Assembly (NCBI RefSeq): GCF_004359215.1
Contig: NW_027152181.1
Location: forward strand, 1-19,824
From: Bremia lactucae
Lineage: Eukaryota > Oomycota > Peronosporomycetes > Peronosporales > Peronosporaceae
Direction: 5' to 3'
DNA: 19,824 nt
Made by a program: the position numbers and the translations under genes. Positions 18,195-19,824 of this stretch are shown here, piece by piece. The stretch's first letter is position 1, and every line of letters begins with the position of its first letter. A model generated the notes under the pieces. It was not told the origin of the DNA and did not search any database. It saw only the letters and a program-made list of their open reading frames with translations.

Positions 18195-18770
18195 AAGTCG
18201 GACAGCGAGGACTTCATCACGGCATGCATATGAAAGATTCAAACGCAATTCAACAAAAAGGAAAAGTTTGTGCGGCATGATGGAGCTCGTGAATTTGCGA
18301 CCAATTCGCTCAAGATCTTCTACGAGGACGAGGGCACCGAGCAACAGGTCACAGTCCCGTACGTGCACCAGACCATTAGGATGGCTGAACGCGCCATACA
18401 AACGATTGTGACGATTCAACGCAGTATGCAACATCACGCTAAGCTGGACAAGTGCTTTTGGGGCGAAGCTGCCATGGCTGCAAGTTACGTCAAGAATCCT
18501 CTTCCATCGCTCAAGATTAAGAGCAAGACTCTATTCGGGATGGCTTACAAGTCCGAGCCAAGTATCCAGCATATGCGCGTCTTCGGCTGTCGAGCGCATG
18601 TCTTTACTCCAAAAGAAAAACGGCTCAAGTGGACCCCAAGTCTCGAGTTGGAGTTCGTGGGCTCTGAAGAAGTCTCTAAGGCGTAACGAGCCTATGACTT
18701 ACAAGCGCAGAAAGTAATTATCAGTCGAAATGTAACCTTTGACGAGTTTGTTTTTTAATGATTAACGGTC
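18195..18770 (+). pseudogene. Ty1/Copia integrase, C-terminal half
   Basis: An open frame of 138 codons (18270-18686) starts in the catalytic core: RHDGAREFATNSLKIFYEDE has the second catalytic Asp, TIRMAERAIQTI the catalytic Glu. CFWGEAAMAASYVKN, PSIQHMRVFGCRAHVF, LELEFVG and, after a stop, YDLQAQKVIISRNVTFDEF follow. This is the Copia order, integrase before RT. The first third, with zinc finger and first Asp, is missing; 18195-18262 is only weakly readable. The 3'-processing enzyme is inactive in this state. Confidence 0.9.
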
Positions 18771-19130
18771 AACCTTTTTGACGACATTGAAAAGGCTAAT
18801 CTCAAATTTTGACTCGCTCGGGATAAGTGACGATGATTCGACACAACCGATGGACTTCAAGCAGACAGGAAAGCGCAAATTTCAGTAAAGCATCTCAATC
18901 CTAGCATCTAAAGCATTGAGCCTAGAGCCTCGTTAAGCTGTTTCGGAAGAGACGAGCGCTCCTGAAGGCACAAACGCTCATGGAGCTAAGCGGCGATCAA
19001 GCGCACACAGAGGACCCAGCTCTGGATTTAAATAAGGACTTGCTAACGAAGACGACGACAGCAACTCAACTTCTCGAGCATTTTGGCGTACAAGGGCTAA
19101 TAATGTTAAATCTAAGGACCTGTCGGAGCC
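18771..19130 (+). other. Copia linker between integrase and RT
   Basis: A low-conservation, charged spacer with several stops (around 18885, 18935, 19035). It is not a separate gene. Confidence 0.55.
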
Positions 19131-19824
19131 GACCACATTCTAGATGCAGTTAGCGGACCAGATTAGCTACATTGGCGCAAGGCGATTTGAGCTGTGCTGG
19201 ATTCTATGCAGTTTCGTGGCGAATTTCGAGCTGCAAAGCTCTCGGCAGGACAACACGCTATTGGAACCAAGTGGTTTTTCAAGATCAAGCATAAAGCCAA
19301 CAGCTCTATCGAGAAGTTCAAGGCTCGTCTCGTAGCAAAGGGATTCAAGCAAAAATATGGAATCGACTAAATGAAGACATTATCGCCTGTGGTTAAGTAT
19401 GTGACCTAACGCATGGTAATTGCGTAAATTAAGTACTTCAGCTGGTCACTTGATCAATTGGATGTGGTGGCAGCTTTTCTTGATGAAGTTATGAAATAAG
19501 TCGTGTACTGCATCGCGTAGAAGGGGTTAAGCTCGACAAAGACTTTGATTGTTATGAGCTGGTCAAGGCAATGAATGGCCTAGAACAAGCTTCGCGTGTT
19601 TGGAAGAGACTTATGCCGAATTCGTATGCTCGATTGAATTTCATTTTTAGGCCTTTGACTTGTGCCCTTACGTCGAGATTATAATAAAGCATTGTGTGCC
19701 ACTGCTGGTATACGTCGACGATGCGTTAGTCACTGGGAGTTTGACGGGGCTAACAGCGCGTACGAAGACCGACTTGAAAAAACGCTTCGAGATGACCGGC
19801 ACTGGCAAGTGCGCAATTGTGTTG
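19131..19824 (+). pseudogene. Ty1/Copia reverse transcriptase, partial
   Basis: The plus strand gives TKWFFKIKHKANSSIEKFKA, RLVAKGFKQKYGID, TLSPVVKYVT, SWSLDQLDVVAAFL (motif A, Asp kept), ELVKAMNGLEQASRVWK, the catalytic box LVYVDDALVTG (YVDD at 19711-19722) and DLKKRFEMTGTGKCA at the window end. Stops replace several codons, including D-stop-MKTLSP and YVT-stop. It continues the integrase at 18195 as one Copia element of which RNase H and the 3' LTR would lie beyond the window. Confidence 0.92.

Noticed and set aside
1..19824. CRISPR array, operons, riboswitches, rho-independent terminators
   Set aside because: Looked for on both strands; none is present, and the sequence is eukaryotic.

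Overview
The window is a piece of a repeat-rich eukaryotic genome, most likely a plant-pathogenic oomycete of the Peronosporales. This is an inference from the style of the Ty3/Gypsy polyproteins (RT and integrase wording, chromodomain tail), from a short spliceosomal intron, and from the lack of any bacterial gene organisation. No ordinary host gene can be supported. Almost everything is a nest of transposable elements, mostly decayed. The one intact protein-coding gene is a pogo-like DNA transposase at 2143-3858. There are assembly gaps at 7680-8057 and 12205-12304, and a single N at 11706.

Layout. (1) Positions 1-5846, minus strand: a decayed Ty3/Gypsy element (LTR, primer-binding site, gag, protease, RT, start of RNase H; call it A). 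A 2185-bp pogo element (1938-4122) sits inside its protease, flanked by TA. (2) Positions 5847-7679, minus strand: the polypurine tract, chromodomain and integrase C-terminus of a second Gypsy copy that uses the same LTR (5554-5846) as its 3' LTR. The plus strand of this stretch carries a long antisense reading frame (5977-7368). (3) Positions 8058-11705: a 3.65-kb structure with inverted arms of about 820 bp around a 2-kb core. The core contains a tRNA-like SINE candidate and an LTR fragment in the opposite direction. (4) Positions 11707-14050 plus 14300-15215, minus strand: gag start, LTR, antisense frame, chromodomain, integrase C-terminus, zinc finger and RNase H of another Gypsy unit, in the same order as around 5.5-7.7 kb. 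(5) Positions 14056-14303 and 15216-16294, plus strand: gag and protease of a second Gypsy lineage (C). (6) Positions 16294-18187, minus strand: protease and RT of a relative of C (D), joined tail to tail with it. (7) Positions 18195-19824, plus strand: integrase and RT of a Ty1/Copia element, running off the window.

How the parts relate. The minus-strand Gypsy pieces read as a tandem array in which neighbouring units share LTRs, later broken by the inverted-repeat element, by the pogo insertion and by recombination with lineage C. The pogo element is the youngest layer that can be shown: its transposase is open, its terminal repeats are nearly perfect, and removing it with one TA restores the host reading frame. 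The most unusual features are the antisense frame kept in both Gypsy copies, a perfect 34-bp foldback that has overwritten part of one chromodomain, the shared LTR, and a 593-bp tract that is identical between otherwise diverged copies.
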